A DNA stretch of 64,000 bases from Endocalyx cinctus (GCA_001600455.1 BCKC01000010.1:688144-752143), one strand, 5' to 3'; positions 22,394 through 34,656 are shown, counted from the stretch's first letter. The notes: a model not told the origin generated them from the letters alone. Translations and numbers: made by a program.

Positions 22394-25300
22394 CTAAAGC
22401 GATTCTAAGCGCCATTTATTTAACGCAGAAATTGAAGATTTTGTATCTGGGTTATCTTCTCCTAGAACTCGACGTCGTCTTTCGAGACAGTCCTCCATAA
22501 GCTCGGTAGCCTTCAGTCTATCACCTTGCTTCCAGTAATATATAGCCATATTACTCATATCGATGAGGGTACTAGGATGTTCTGGCCCCAGTATCTCTCT
22601 CCTAATTTCCATTGCTTTTTCTTGTAACGACGCAGCTGCTTCTAATTTCTCTTGATCATGGTATATTGTGGCTAGGTTTGCTATTGTGGTTAACGTAAGA
22701 GGGTGCCTGTCCCCTAATACTGCAGAAGCCACCTCTAAAACTTGCTCATACAGCTTTTCAGCTTCATTCAACCGTTTTTGACCCCGATATGTAGAAGCCA
22801 GATTGTTCATGCTGGTCAGCGTATCAGGGTGTTCCTGTCCTAAAACTTTCAACCTGACTTCCAGATTTTGTTCTTGCAGAGATTCGGCTTCTTCCCATCT
22901 TTGTTGATTGTAGTACAGGAGAGCTAGGTTATTCATGCTAGCCAATGTATGCTTATCTTGTTCTCCCATTAGTTTTTTTCGTATCTTGAGGGCTTCGATT
23001 TCAAAACTCTCGGCACTACTCCATTGGCCATCTTGTAATAGAAATGTAGCAGCGTGATGAAGAAGTCTCGCCTTTACCCGCGCCTCGTTGTCAGACCCAG
23101 TGCCATTAAGCTTGAGGACTGCTTGCACGTGCGGAAGATAGGCCCTGCATTTTGCCATGTTTTCAAAGTGACCGAAAGGGTAATGATACGCTACGACCAA
23201 AATTGCGCCCCTTTCCAAGTCGCGTATCTTCCCTGCTTGAATAAGCCATTTATGCGTAACCAACTGCACGAGACGGTGAATATCGAAGTAGCCCCCTTTA
23301 CCTTCCGTTATTAGTGAGAATGCCTTGAGAAGGCCTAGTGCTTTTGTGACCTCAAGATCTCCTGTAAGCGGCAAGAAAGATAAGTATTCTATCGGGATGG
23401 CTTGTCGATCGACGAGGCACATAAGCCCAAGCGTATCGCTTGCAAGTTTGTTATATCGCTTGATCTGTTCAAAGGAAATAATCCACGTTGCAGCCACTGA
23501 ATGCGGCGCTGCCGAATCTCGTCCTATTGCTTCGAATTCCTCACTGAGTAGTTCTACTAGATTTTGGTCGCTATCGTCAAGCAGCCGGAGATAGTCATCG
23601 ACGCTTATCGTATTTTCTTGAATGAATGCAGATGCCTGAGCAAGCGCAAGTGGCAAATACTCGAGCCTAGAAGCAAGTGTAAACAATTGCTCATCAACGA
23701 CCTCTTCGTCGTCCAGTCTCGAGCGGAGCAGTGCCGATGATTCATGATCGTCCATCCTCATAACTCCAAGCATGCGGTTTCCTCGTGTCAACCGAGAGGC
23801 TACCTGCTTATTTCTGGTGGTGACGAGAATAGTCCCATGGGCACACTCGGGGATATACTGGCCGAGGTACATTTCATTGTTGTCGGCGTTGGTCACGTCT
23901 CCATAGTACTTGCATTTAGCTGACCGAACAAATAATTGCCCATCATCTGCATTATCTATAATCATAAGCCATGGGCGTCCGTCCTTTTTCTCTAACCAGT
24001 TTTTAATTAGAGAAAGAGCGCTTATCTTAGGATCTTGTTCCGTGTATCCTGTGATGTTACACTCCTTGGCAATCAGGGCATATGATTCGCAGAATCGTTC
24101 GGTATTGCTCGCATGAACCCAGAAAACTGATAAACCAGGACACTCTTCTCGGAGCCAATACGCATATTGCAGGGCGATCTGCGTTTTTCTACTATAAATC
24201 AGCGACAAAGAAGCGCAGCATAAGACCTTTCTAACTTACCCGATGCCACCTAAGCCGAATAACGAGACTCTAATCTGCGAGGCAGACTCTGAGGGCAATT
24301 GCTGTAGGGCTTTCAATATATTGGCTCTCCCCACAAATGCGTCATTTTTGGTATAAGGAACAAGAACTGCGTCCACGTCAGACCAGCTCGATCAAAGATT
24401 TAAACGCACAAAATATACTAACACCAAGGTCCAACGGGTTTCTCCTGAATATAACATGGCACTAGGTTAACCCGATCAGTAATTGCGACGTGTATTTCAC
24501 AGTTCTATGTTAACGTAAAGTTATCACAAACCTCGTTCTGTAATGGCCGTTGGTACCCAGAAATCTACCAAAAATGCCTTCAGGCATGACGCAGCAGTAG
24601 CTGCCGCATATCGCTGCCACACTTTAGTTTTATGGCTGTCTGCGTAATCACAAGCGCCTTTTATAACAATACAGGGGAAATTGTCCCAAACCCCGGCGCC
24701 TTCCATATCGAACCCCAGGACTTGATGTTGATTTGCGATAGCGTCGCGGTCTTTGCCAGATCTCATCACCGTATCACCTGATGCGATTAGTCCAACGTGT
24801 AAGTTAGATCGCGGGTTGTCCTGCTTTAGCCGATCGCGTGGGACCAGTTTCCCATCACATGCACATTCATCGCAAGATCGTCCCTGAGCTCGATGGCTGT
24901 ACGCTGAATCGAAGAGTGTGTCCTTCTCTACGCCTGGATACTCGGCGAGCAGTTTTGGCTCCTTTTGAATGACGCTTAGGTATTTACTCATCTTATTTTG
25001 CAGATCCTTCCTACCGCGGAGGCCATTCAATTTCGCCAGCACTGAGCGAATTTCGGCGTTCGGTCTTCCCAGCGAATCCAGCAGCGTGTCTTTAGGCGTG
25101 AAGCGATCGGGGAGTTGTCGACCAAAATCGTATTGGATGACGCCGGTACTAACGATCACGTCGCCGAGAATAATTTGGTTACCGAGGGGGTCATAGGGAA
25201 CACACCCGATAATGCCGACAACCGCGGCAAGTTTGATGTTGGGGAAACTCGCTCGGCAGTTAGCGGCGACGGCTGCTGCGCTAGCCTTCCCTATGCCTGG

Positions 25301-25498
25301 CATGTGCGCGAGCACGATATTGTGTCGGCCCATCGCTCCGGTAGTGTAAGCATTGGTATCGCCTGGCGCTTTATCGTATGGTGGGCCGCTGTCGTCCCAG
25401 CAGGTGTCGAAAAGCATATCGACGGCATCGGCCTCGAGAGGTAAAGCACAGATTACTGCGATCTCGAAGTCGCGCCGAGAGGCCGGGCGTTGCGGCAT
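22394..25498 (-). CDS. NOD-like receptor: nucleoside phosphorylase - NB-ARC - TPR
   Basis: Three exons: 25498-24532, 24366-24240 and 24188-22394 (2889 nt, 962 aa). The N-terminal 320 residues are a purine/uridine phosphorylase-type domain: IAVICALPLEADAV, then GIGKASAAAVAANCR, and VLGFDMEGAGVWDNFPCIVI. A short linker (LVPYTKNDAFVGR) leads to an NB-ARC ATPase. Its Walker A, GLGGIGKTQIALQYAYW, is assembled across the last intron; Walker B is PWLMIIDNADD, followed by TILVTTRNKQVA and LPLALAQASAFI. The C terminus has about four or five 42-residue TPRs of the NNLALLYYNQ type. This is the PNP-NB-ARC-TPR architecture of fungal NLRs linked to nonself recognition and cell death. The last intron ends in TAGTAG, so two acceptors 3 nt apart are possible. 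The linker could alternatively contain a 37-nt microexon (24461-24425), but that needs a 38-nt intron. Confidence 0.88.
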
Positions 25499-26171
25499 TC
25501 TGAAATTCGATATTTGTAAACTGTATAGATCAGTAAACTGTCAAGTTTGGGAAAAAAATGGTAAAAGTCTTGGTTTGGAGGGACCGAGCATTACACGAGA
25601 TTATTGGGCTTTCTGTCTCGCACGAATAGGTAAGCCTCGGGCGTATCTAATTGTCTAATGTGGCGTTTACGGCGACCACATAGAGATACAGCTGCCTGGC
25701 AGAAGAGCCAATCATTGAATAAGAAGCCTATACATATCAGATTCAGGGGCGTCTCTGATACATTGGGCTAGTACCTGATCAACTCATCAGTACGCCCCCT
25801 GTCTAAGATAGCTAGCTCGATTACTTCCTTCTAGTTATGTAGATAATTCCATTCCATAAATCCAGAATTAGTTATCTCTATAGTTGAATAAGAGTACACC
25901 ATCTACAAATTATAGATCGTTCAACATAACTCTCTGCGAGGTAAATGCCGAGACTGGCGATGTAGTTATAGACCTCTGCACGCAGTATGGGTGTTAAATA
26001 TGACTTTTTCAAAGCCCGGATTTCTGATTGGATAAAATAGAAATCCTCTAGACAGGCACAGCCGGGATATGTATTTTATAGTCGGACTAAGTCATCAGTT
26101 GGCGTACTTCGTCCCTTACACAGTAATTACCTCTTCCAGTATAAGGTACTGTGCTTTCCACACGCATCGTG
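25499..26171. other. Intergenic, promoter of the receptor gene
   Basis: About 670 bp between two minus-strand genes. It should contain the promoter of the receptor and the 3' UTR of the HET gene. Nothing else recognised. Confidence 0.5.
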
Positions 26172-28181
26172 CTATCCAAACCATATCGTCTTACACTTCG
26201 CTTCATCAAACGCTTCGCCATCCATAATACCATGAACATAGCTATCACCGACGATTTTCCACTGTTCGCTGCGCCTAGCCATAACAGCAGCTTGATGACC
26301 TTGCAGTATAACAACTTTATCGCCGATTCTGGTTTCCTGCGGCCCCAGTCCAAAATATCCCCGTTCGGTGATGAAAAGTCGTCTGTGTCTTGACGCCCCT
26401 GCCCACGCAAAGAATTCGACGTAATTTTTTCCTCCAATCTGCGACACTATTAATATTATTAAATAAGTTACTGTGAATACGACCGACGATATGAACCCCC
26501 CTACAGCTACTCGATTAGCCCGAGTCAATATTTTATCCACGGTTTCCAACACATCCTCGAAGATACTTGCTCTGCTGATCTTCGGTATAGATTCCCCGCT
26601 CCGTTTCACCACCGGAACAGGTTGTGCGGTGATGGCGTGATGAAATGCGTCGGTCGTGGTCTGGCTGACGATAGGGGCATACGCTCCGGCCGAGCCGGCT
26701 TTCCTGGTCATTTCTTTGGCATCGAGGTAGAAGCGACAAAATCCGACGGCAGATACGAAGGAAGAGAAGACGCCGGACAGATAGGATCCTCCCACCGTTG
26801 TGGATCCCACTTTTTTATAGACGCTTACGTCTACCACGCTATCAAACTCGAATCCTTTAGCGCCCATGAGGTTTCCTTCGAAAAGTAGCGCGCTCGGATT
26901 GCGGCCTCCGGCGCTCCATATGTGGTTGTTTTGTAGCGACCAGCTGAACGAGTAGAATGGAGACGGAGTTTTGTTTCGATCGTATCGGTGATCGATGACC
27001 CACGAAGGAACCTCGACTTGGTGTCCCTCTCGTTTATACACTTTACAGCCCTTACTGATGGCAAGGACTTGCAAGTTACCCGTATGTTCGAGGTAAGTTT
27101 GAGTAAATCGAGTGAAGAATTGGTCGACGTCAGTATTACTGCAATAAATAGTTAATATCAGTCATATAAATTTTATGCGTAAGTTGTATTTCAGGTCATG
27201 TAACTGAAGGTCGCGAGATCAACTTCGTGTATATACTAAGTTCAGTAGAGGATATAAAAAAAGTAAACAAGACACATACTAGTCAACCTCGATAGGAATT
27301 TCTCCACTCATTAGGGACGGGAGTCCCATAAGTCCGTACACCTTGTCCTTTGGATCCGTCGACTCGCTAAGCCACGAAGCCATCATGTGGCCGAATATGT
27401 CGTCGGAGCATGTGTCGGGCCAACTTCGAAACTGCCGCAGCCCGCCCAAGTGATCGTGTATCTCGAAGTTTGTTTTAGATATTGCGGCAGCTCTATCAAT
27501 ATGGCTCCAGTCCATCTGAAAAGAGCCGCAGATGACTATAGCCTGGGGACTAAGTGCGAGCTCCTGTATAATCCATACCCTTGTAAACCATGACCTGTTA
27601 AACAATGAGTTGAAGGCCGCGACGACGTGTATACGTACGGCGGTATTCCAAATACGCCGCAGCGGAGATTCCGGCTTTTTCTCGCCGTCGCGTTCCGCCT
27701 TCCAGTCGTAATAATTTAGCTTTTCGCCGTCGTTGGACTTTGAGCTTAAGAACTCGATGCCTTCGAACGCCGCTTTGGTGAGCCAATCGTGCTCGCCAAG
27801 CCAGATGACGACGCGCTCGCACGACGTGTATATTTGTCGCATAAGCGGGACGTGAAGATTCCTCTCGTTCGTGTCGGTCTGGTTGATGCATATGGCGTCT
27901 ATCCACATTGGTCTCGGGGGTTCCCCATCCCTAGGTCGCAGGCGCAAGAGAGCCGCATGTAGGTTGGGCTTAACGAAAAACACCCGTTCATCAACTGTTA
28001 TCTTGACTCTTTTCTTTGACCGTCCCCATGAATAAGATAAGGCTTCGTACGGGTCTCCCGACGAGAGGAAGACGTGTCGTAGTTGGCATTGAACGAGACC
28101 GGTACCCGGGAGAATATATATCAATCTTATCTCCCTCCGGGACAAATCGATGGGGTTGTAGGTATATTCATGACCTTTCAT
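26172..28181 (-). CDS. HET-domain protein with C-terminal membrane segment
   Basis: Two exons, 28181-27280 and 27138-26172 (1869 nt, 622 aa), with a GTATGT donor and a TGCAG acceptor. The heterokaryon-incompatibility domain occupies about residues 45-200: YEALSYSWG, then MWIDAICINQTDTNER, LMRQIYTSCERVVIWLGE, and a Trp-rich block (SWFTRVWIIQELAL). The middle part includes the conserved DPKDKVYGLMGL. About residue 520 a long hydrophobic stretch (VVFTVTYLIILIV) is a likely transmembrane helix, followed by the family's C-terminal barrel (FFITERGYFGLGP-like, IGDKVVILQG). HET proteins trigger incompatibility-type cell death. It lies upstream of, and on the same strand as, the NLR gene, with about 670 bp between them. 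Confidence 0.9.
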
Positions 28182-29613
28182 ATTGTCTCAGGCAGGGAGT
28201 TAGAATAGAAAAATCATTACAATTGGTAGCACCTCGACTCTAGCATGAGATCATTTGCTTCTTGAAGTAGAAACACGATTCAAGATGGCAGTTATTTTCA
28301 TTCTGACAAGAGACAAAACTTCCACGTCAGCTTGGAAAGGCTGTCTGAAAGTGTAGAACTTTAAGTCAGCCGACCTCTGAATCCTACCAAGACCTCTCAT
28401 GACTTGGGGGCTAGAAAAATCTTTGTAAGAACAATTTGATAATGTTACCTACCCTATTTATCTATCTTTTGATTATTTTTAGTTTGGTAAGTAGCCTTAA
28501 AGTGATCTTTTCATACGCATCATTTCTGACACTTTATATAGCATCAAGTGGTAGCGTACTTGATACGATAGTAGTATGAGTTGTAATAGTGGTATGTACT
28601 CAACTAGGCTGAGGATTTCGGTCAGATTCGTCGGTGACGTGTACTCTTTAAACAAAAACAAGCCCCTAAAGGGTAAAATGACACTCCTTACGCGGGTGAC
28701 CGACGGTTGCGGCTGCCCATCCAAGGGTAGCAGAGATATAAATAGTTTGGCGGCTGCGGTGGCCGTACCAATTTTCTTTTCTTTTTGAAGTGTTTTACAG
28801 TCGTGTATCCAAATCTGACTCGGATTAATTGTAAACTGGCTGTTTTACGCGAGGAGAGAGTCGAGACGGCTGCTGAACCTACGGGCATAGATATCGGTTG
28901 GCTGCAGCGCCAAGCCGTGATAGCAGCTATCCCCAATGCAGAGATGATAATGCGGATCTTGTCTAGTGATTCACATTACACGGGCTGAGAGGTAGATAAG
29001 AAGATATCCTCGATATAAATAAATAGAGCTGACGGATAATCTGAACGTCCAGTAAGCCAATCTAGATACTTTTCCAGATAAGACATGTACTATGCCTTAT
29101 GGTCATATATGTAATCGTGCACATTTGCCACCGAGACACTTCACCAACATGGTATTAAGTTCCTTTCTCGTTACAATTCGTACATTTATTTCTCGGATAT
29201 TCACATAATAGGCGGTCCAATAACGTTCGCGAGATGAGAAAAATCCACGTAAGTAATTTATTTAAAATATATACAGTAGAAGGTAAATAGCTGAAATGGT
29301 ATAATTGTACAAATATTCGTCATTTTTGAATCCCGTCGTATATACATTCCTGAAACTCAAGAAGATGCCCCTGAATTACACCCGATTATGTAATCATAAC
29401 TCCGTATCCTCAATTTTTGTTTTAGTTTGTCTATAATTTTGCTTCCGTGGTAATAAGGATGAAGAAGAATAAAAAAAAAAAAAGTGAATGACGAGAAAAG
29501 AAAAGAAAAAAAGTCGTGTGAGAAAAGAACAGGATTCGGTCGTTCTGCAAAAGTGGCAATTATTATTTTTCAAATCGAAAAATTATTGCTCGAGTTTATC
29601 CTCTCTGGCAGCT
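28182..29613. other. Intergenic, nothing firmly recognised
   Basis: About 1.4 kb. Short overlapping open frames on both strands around 28500-28990 have no family motif. A poly-A-rich run lies at 29460-29515. No gene supported. Confidence 0.5.
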
Positions 29614-30957
29614 TTAATAGGACAAGCCCAGGCCCTGGAGCAACTTCTCCTTGACCCTCCACAAGACGGCATCGACGGTGACGGCCGAGTAAAAGGCCTC
29701 GTTGTACGAGCCGCTGAGCATCATCTCGCCCTTCCAGGTCCACAGGAAAGCCTCGATCTCGGGCGAGCGCATGGTATCGGCGATCCAGAAGTCGCGCAGG
29801 GCCCACTTGCCGTAGTTGGGACGGACGAAGTCGTCGATGACGCCCATGCTGGACAGGAAAGGGGTGCTTCCGGGCGGCGCGCCCGCGGCCAGGACCGAGG
29901 TGCAGGTCCGGATGAAGGGCACGAGAAAGTTGAAGGATCCCGTCCGCGTGAAACCCAAGGGGTTCCGGTACTGGGCGCTCAGCTCGCGGGTGACGTCGTC
30001 GAAGGATCGGTACCGAGCGAAGGAGGTGCTGAACACCAGGGCGGTATGGTAGCATCCGGCCGGGTGGCGGGAGGCGTCGAACCCGTCGTCGGTTTTGAAG
30101 AACCGGCGCAGGTCGAAGTTGGTGAAATTCGTGTACGAGCTCCCTTGCTCGCCCGCGGCGGCCTGCATCTCCTGTACGGCGAGTGCGAGGGCCGCGTGCC
30201 AGGCGGCCGTGACGGTCACGTCGCGGGCCTTGCAGGCGTCGATGACCGACCGCGTCGTCTGCGCGTCGAGCTTCAGCTGCCGCCGTCGGGCGCTCCCCGG
30301 TCGCTTGAAGAAGTTGACGTTCGGCATCCGGATCGGCCGGTCCTGCATCCACCGCGACAGCATCACCTGGCAGTCGGCCTTATCCTGGTCCGAAGGCTCC
30401 TCGGGAAGGTTCAAGAGGTCGTCCTCGGCGGGGGATAACTTATCCCCGTCGCTGCCGCCGCCGAGCTCGTCCGGGCCCAGAACGCCGGATAGGGCTTTGA
30501 AGAGGTAGTCGTAGAGATAGGCCAACCCGCGGCCGTCGATCAGCGCGTGGGGCGCTTGGATCAGCAGCTGGCTCGTGGCGGGGAAGTAGTGCAGTATGAC
30601 GGAGGAGACGGCGCGGAGCTGGGAGAAGACGTCGTCGACCGATTCGAAGCGGTGCACCTTGAAGGTCTCCCGACACCAAGCGTCGAGTCTGCGACCGTGG
30701 GCGGCGGTGTAGACCTTGTACTTCGGTTCACCGGCTTCCATCCTCGAAGCGAGATTGGGAAAGCGACGGCGCATCTCGATCCAGGCCTTTCGTAGCTGCT
30801 CCTCGATCTCGTCGGTGGAACCCGAGTAGGTGAACGAGACGGTGCAGGCGATCATCCAGTGGGCGACTTCTCCTTCGGGAGATTTGATCCCGTCGTAGAA
30901 GGCTTCCATAGAACCGGCCTTTCTCCGCCACTCGGAAGGCATCCACGGGTTCGGCAT
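29614..30957 (-). CDS. CAT-fold (BAHD/condensation-like) acyltransferase, Tri3-like
   Basis: Single exon, 447 aa. The frame is open beyond 30957, but upstream there is only TTG, so the ATG giving MPNPWMPSEWRRK is the start. The catalytic His-containing motif reads APHALIDGRG at about residue 148, corresponding to the HxxxDG of chloramphenicol-acetyltransferase-fold enzymes. The second characteristic motif (DFGWG in BAHD enzymes) appears replaced by a LRDFWIAD stretch near 385. The body includes VTVTAAWHAALALAV, typical of condensation-like transferases. Relatives acylate hydroxyl groups of small molecules (for example trichothecene 15-O-acetyltransferase), but the substrate here is unknown. 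G+C content is visibly higher than in the surrounding DNA. Confidence 0.8.
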   Translation of the reverse strand: MPNPWMPSEWRRKAGSMEAFYDGIKSPEGEVAHWMIACTVSFTYSGSTDEIEEQLRKAWIEMRRRFPNLASRMEAGEPKYKVYTAAHGRRLDAWCRETFKVHRFESVDDVFSQLRAVSSVILHYFPATSQLLIQAPHALIDGRGLAYLYDYLFKALSGVLGPDELGGGSDGDKLSPAEDDLLNLPEEPSDQDKADCQVMLSRWMQDRPIRMPNVNFFKRPGSARRRQLKLDAQTTRSVIDACKARDVTVTAAWHAALALAVQEMQAAAGEQGSSYTNFTNFDLRRFFKTDDGFDASRHPAGCYHTALVFSTSFARYRSFDDVTRELSAQYRNPLGFTRTGSFNFLVPFIRTCTSVLAAGAPPGSTPFLSSMGVIDDFVRPNYGKWALRDFWIADTMRSPEIEAFLWTWKGEMMLSGSYNEAFYSAVTVDAVLWRVKEKLLQGLGLSY

Positions 30958-32943
30958 TTTTTCTGATGTAGCGATTGTTGAACTGTTTTGGGGGTAAGAT
31001 AACAACGTTACTTATTTGAAGTTAACGTGGTTTTGAACAGAACTTTATTAGCCGATTCACGAAAGCTAAGAGAAGAGCGATCGGCAGAGATCTCGGAGTA
31101 AAACAATTGAAGTAATAATTTAAAGAGATCTGGATCTACATTAACTTTTTTTTTCTATTAGCACTACGTAGATATCTAGATGATTTATATTGAACTGGAT
31201 CACTTAAGTAGACGATGGATAATAAATATCTTTGGTGTTTATGCCAAGCCGGTTCTTTATATTATTAGTGGTAATCAGCTAACCAATCTCACTACACTAA
31301 TCGCGCTATTACTACGATCTTCCTTCCCGTCCTTTAGCGTTCCACTAGTTACTGTAGAACTACTAAATATAGCGCATTTTCCCTGTTCAGGAAGTAAAAA
31401 ATAGCAGAATAGTGGGCTGGTCCTAAGGGGCTCAGGGGGCTGTGTCCACTACTAGCTTAGTACCCGTTCTGCCGTTGACTACACGTAACTACGTGTCGCG
31501 CTTATACTATCTTTATTCTTTCGTCCTCTCTCTTTACAGCATAAGACACATTGTATCCCGTATACTACGTACAAGTATCTACACTGTCTTGTCAGCTTGT
31601 TTACATGCCTTGAAGATGATCCATAAGACCAAAGAAGTTCCATGCTTGCCACGCCCGCCCAGATCGACCAAGTCTTTTTTTCTCTCTATTCTAGGTAGTC
31701 TATCACGTAATTATCCCTCCACGCACCCGATAAAAGCTTACGGAGCCCTCTTTTTCTCCGGCCCCCATCGTAATGTATTGCAGCTATTCTTTTCCATACA
31801 CCGATAAGATATTCTGTTGTTTCCATTCAACCTGTGATAAAAGCGAATCTCAGCTCAGATTTTTTTTTTCTTTTGTAGGCTTCCGAAGTGCCCAACTTGA
31901 AAGCTGAGTCTTCCATAATGGACAGAACGATTCTGGCTGTCTTGATTGGGTAAGATAGTAAGATCTCTACTTACTAAAAGAAGATTGCAATCATATTATA
32001 TGCACATGAATAAATTAATCGAATATTTATTTATTTAGGTTTCCCCTAGAATAATGAATCATCAATTATTATTCCCTGCTTTTCCCTTCTCCCTGTCATA
32101 GCTGTTAGCACCAGGAATGCTCGGGAGTATCCATCACTAGCCGTCGTGCCGAGTCTAGCTCCTCCTACACTAAGTTACCACCCATGATCATGCGTCCGCG
32201 ACAAGGGCTATGACAATAAAAAAAAAAAAAAAAAAAAAAAAGCGACTGTAGATCTTTAATTCATACGACATATCTTTGAGTAAATACGGAGAAAATAGCG
32301 GAGATTTCTGAATGTAAGGATACACACCGTCGGTATATCGAGAATGTTTAGACTGCTAACCCTTTCAGCCTGTCAGCCTGTCAGCATGTGTCTAAATCAG
32401 GAAGTTGGCCCCCAAAAATAAACCCAAAGTAACCTAGAGTCGTCAGATGCGACCTGATACGTAACAAGTTACACGCAAGCGGGCCGGATGGCCGGCAGAC
32501 GCCCACTCAGCTGGGTGCGGTAATTATCCGTTAAGGAGTAAATGTTGTATTCTCTTATCCATAATTTACCCTCAATCTACCGAATGCTTGGATTTCGAAC
32601 TATCCAATTTCACTTTTACTTGTGCCGCTGGTGAGATTTTGTTTTGTTAATAATTATTCCTCTCTCTCGCCTTCGCCCTTAATAAGTTTGAGAAAGTGAT
32701 AGTTGAAACGAGGTAAACAAATATGCAGATAGCCTGTAACTCGAACAAAGACATGGACTATCAACTCATTACAAGTTTTATAACAAGACCATTTGTTTAT
32801 GAATAACCCTGTGTTCCCCTTCGAGGCTTCAGACAAAGAAAGCAATCGAGCATATAATTATGCACATGTACAACCAAAATGCAGACGAATTGAATGACTA
32901 ACCAGACACAAGTAATTAGTTATCCGACACTAATTTACTAGAA
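30958..32943. other. Divergent intergenic region, about 2 kb
   Basis: Lies between the divergent acyltransferase and ADP-ribosyltransferase genes, so it holds both promoters. A run of about 24 A lies at 32218-32241. Plus-strand open frames at 31180-31807 have no recognisable family. No gene supported. Confidence 0.5.
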
Positions 32944-34656
32944 ATGGCTGATCCTCATCAATTTAATCAGGAAGAACTCACCGAGTTGTCGCGTTTTCGT
33001 GACAGAGAAGTAAATTCGCTTGTTGAAGCTGGCTTTCTGACGAAGCCAGAGCAATCATCTTCTTCACCTCTAAATGGAGAAGTCGTATTCAAGCACAAAG
33101 AGCTCAAACTGCGTATCACCCCCAGCGAAGCATATCCTGCGGGACCGCTCGCTTGGAAAGTCGACAACCACCAGCTTTCGAAAACAGCCGTGGACGATTT
33201 ACGAAGAGAGCTTGAGATCATCGTGCAAGAGGCCGAAAACCAGACTAACAATGTTTCGCGATGGTTGGATCGATCTCGTTTGGGGTATTTTACCCCTGTC
33301 GAGCTTATCCTCGAACTCGCTATCAAAACGAAGAGGTGCGTAGAGAATTGGCGTAAGGAACAGATAGCTCGAGATGACGACAGTGACGAAGACACGGACG
33401 AAGCCGAAGTCGAACTCGAGCTCGGAGAGCTACCGTTCGTGAGTAAGCGCGCGCGACCGACGTTGACAAATAGCGAGGCTGCTTACCAATACTTAGGCAA
33501 AACGCCGGAAGAGCTGGTAAGTGAGATACCTCCGCCGTATCGCGTGCTTCACGTCGAAAACGTGATTCGCGACGAGTTAGCTCAAAATTTCGAGGATCGA
33601 CAAAAGGTCATGCGTAAGGACCTAATGGCCCGCCCTCTAAATCTCCTCCAAAGCTGCGCCCCACCGGACCTGCGGTATAGTCGCCGTAGGGATGTATTAA
33701 TCAAACATTTAACCACCCCGAAAGTCACATTTCACGGTACGCAGAGAAAGTATGTACCTAGTATCATCCGCAACGGTTTTTTGAAACCCGGTGCGGTGAA
33801 CCCACAGACGGGGAAAGCGCACACGATCCGATGCGGTGCTACGTACGGCCGGGGCATCTACAGTACTCCCAGCGCCGAGTTTGCGATGAGTTACGTGGAG
33901 TGGAGCGGCCAACCGGTGAACCCGAACCAGTACTTCGGAATCAAGCTCTTCATATGCGCCACCTTGATGGGCGTGACGGCGGCGATGGTGAGGGGCGACA
34001 ACTGGCGCGTTCAGGACCGGCCGTACCCGGGCGCCGACTCGCACGCCGGTAACGAGCAGCTCGAGTACATCGTCTTCGACCCGGCCCAGATCTTGCCCGT
34101 GTACGTGGTCCACATCGACTGGGGAAACACGAACCTTTGGCATTTGCGGAACTTGCCGGCCGATCCGGCGCAGTTCCGGCCGAGAGCCAGAGCCCACAAG
34201 GCCATCGACGCCAAAAAGGCTATGAAAAACATCGTCTGGCCCGCCGACAAGGTGAAAGCGAAGCAAGCCGCCATGGCTCGTGCTTCCAAGTGGTTTCCGT
34301 ACGGATACGGTCCGGCCACGGGCACGCGCTTCGTGGTCGAGGAAATAGGCGAGGTCGACGAGGACGAGGAGGAGTACGGAGAATACCAGTCGCTCAAGAC
34401 CGAGGGTGTCAAGGACAAGCGCTATCTCAAGTTCTGGAACTGGATCAAGCGGAACGAAGCCGGAAACGACAATAGCGCCATAGACGAGTACACGTACGTG
34501 AAGAAAGGGTTCGCGGTTCCGCGTGGAGGCGAGTTGATGCAACTCCCGAAAAGCCTACGCCCTCAAGCCTCGGACTTCGAGGATCGATGGACCGGCGAGG
34601 AAGATGGAGATGAGGACGAAGGCCGTGGTCTTGATCACTTGTTGCATCTTGACTGA
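32944..34656 (+). CDS. RWD-domain ADP-ribosyltransferase (PARP-like)
   Basis: Single exon, 570 aa. Residues about 5-105 look like an RWD (ubiquitin-conjugase-like) domain: an N-terminal helix (EELTELSRFRDREV), strands, a YPAGPLAW turn and a final helix (AVDDLRRELEIIVQEA). An acidic linker follows near 145-160. The ART fold runs from about 255 to 385. Its first motif is VTFHGTQRKYVPSIIRNGF (His near 264) and the second is YGRGIYSTPSAEFAMSYVE (Tyr near 306). The third strand is LEYIVFDPAQILPVYVVHI, with Glu or Ile as the third triad residue. This suggests mono- rather than poly-ADP-ribosylation. The C-terminal 170 residues are charged and unrecognised. It converges on the NACHT gene, with 242 bp between their stops. 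Confidence 0.8.
   Translation: MADPHQFNQEELTELSRFRDREVNSLVEAGFLTKPEQSSSSPLNGEVVFKHKELKLRITPSEAYPAGPLAWKVDNHQLSKTAVDDLRRELEIIVQEAENQTNNVSRWLDRSRLGYFTPVELILELAIKTKRCVENWRKEQIARDDDSDEDTDEAEVELELGELPFVSKRARPTLTNSEAAYQYLGKTPEELVSEIPPPYRVLHVENVIRDELAQNFEDRQKVMRKDLMARPLNLLQSCAPPDLRYSRRRDVLIKHLTTPKVTFHGTQRKYVPSIIRNGFLKPGAVNPQTGKAHTIRCGATYGRGIYSTPSAEFAMSYVEWSGQPVNPNQYFGIKLFICATLMGVTAAMVRGDNWRVQDRPYPGADSHAGNEQLEYIVFDPAQILPVYVVHIDWGNTNLWHLRNLPADPAQFRPRARAHKAIDAKKAMKNIVWPADKVKAKQAAMARASKWFPYGYGPATGTRFVVEEIGEVDEDEEEYGEYQSLKTEGVKDKRYLKFWNWIKRNEAGNDNSAIDEYTYVKKGFAVPRGGELMQLPKSLRPQASDFEDRWTGEEDGDEDEGRGLDHLLHLD

Noticed and set aside
24387..24461. A 37-nt microexon in the NLR linker
   Set aside because: It keeps the frame but needs a 38-nt intron; the two-exon join across 24531-24367 is simpler and gives the expected linker sequence.
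28785..28988. Overlapping short frames on both strands
   Set aside because: No motif, no splice partners, and both strands open, as expected by chance.
29488..30438. Long plus-strand open frame of 316 codons opposite the acyltransferase
   Set aside because: It is the GC-rich antisense shadow of the acyltransferase, has low-complexity composition and no motif, whereas the minus-strand frame has the HALIDGRG motif and full family length.
33709..34542. Minus-strand frame of 277 codons over the ADP-ribosyltransferase
   Set aside because: Antisense shadow; the plus-strand frame carries the ART motifs.
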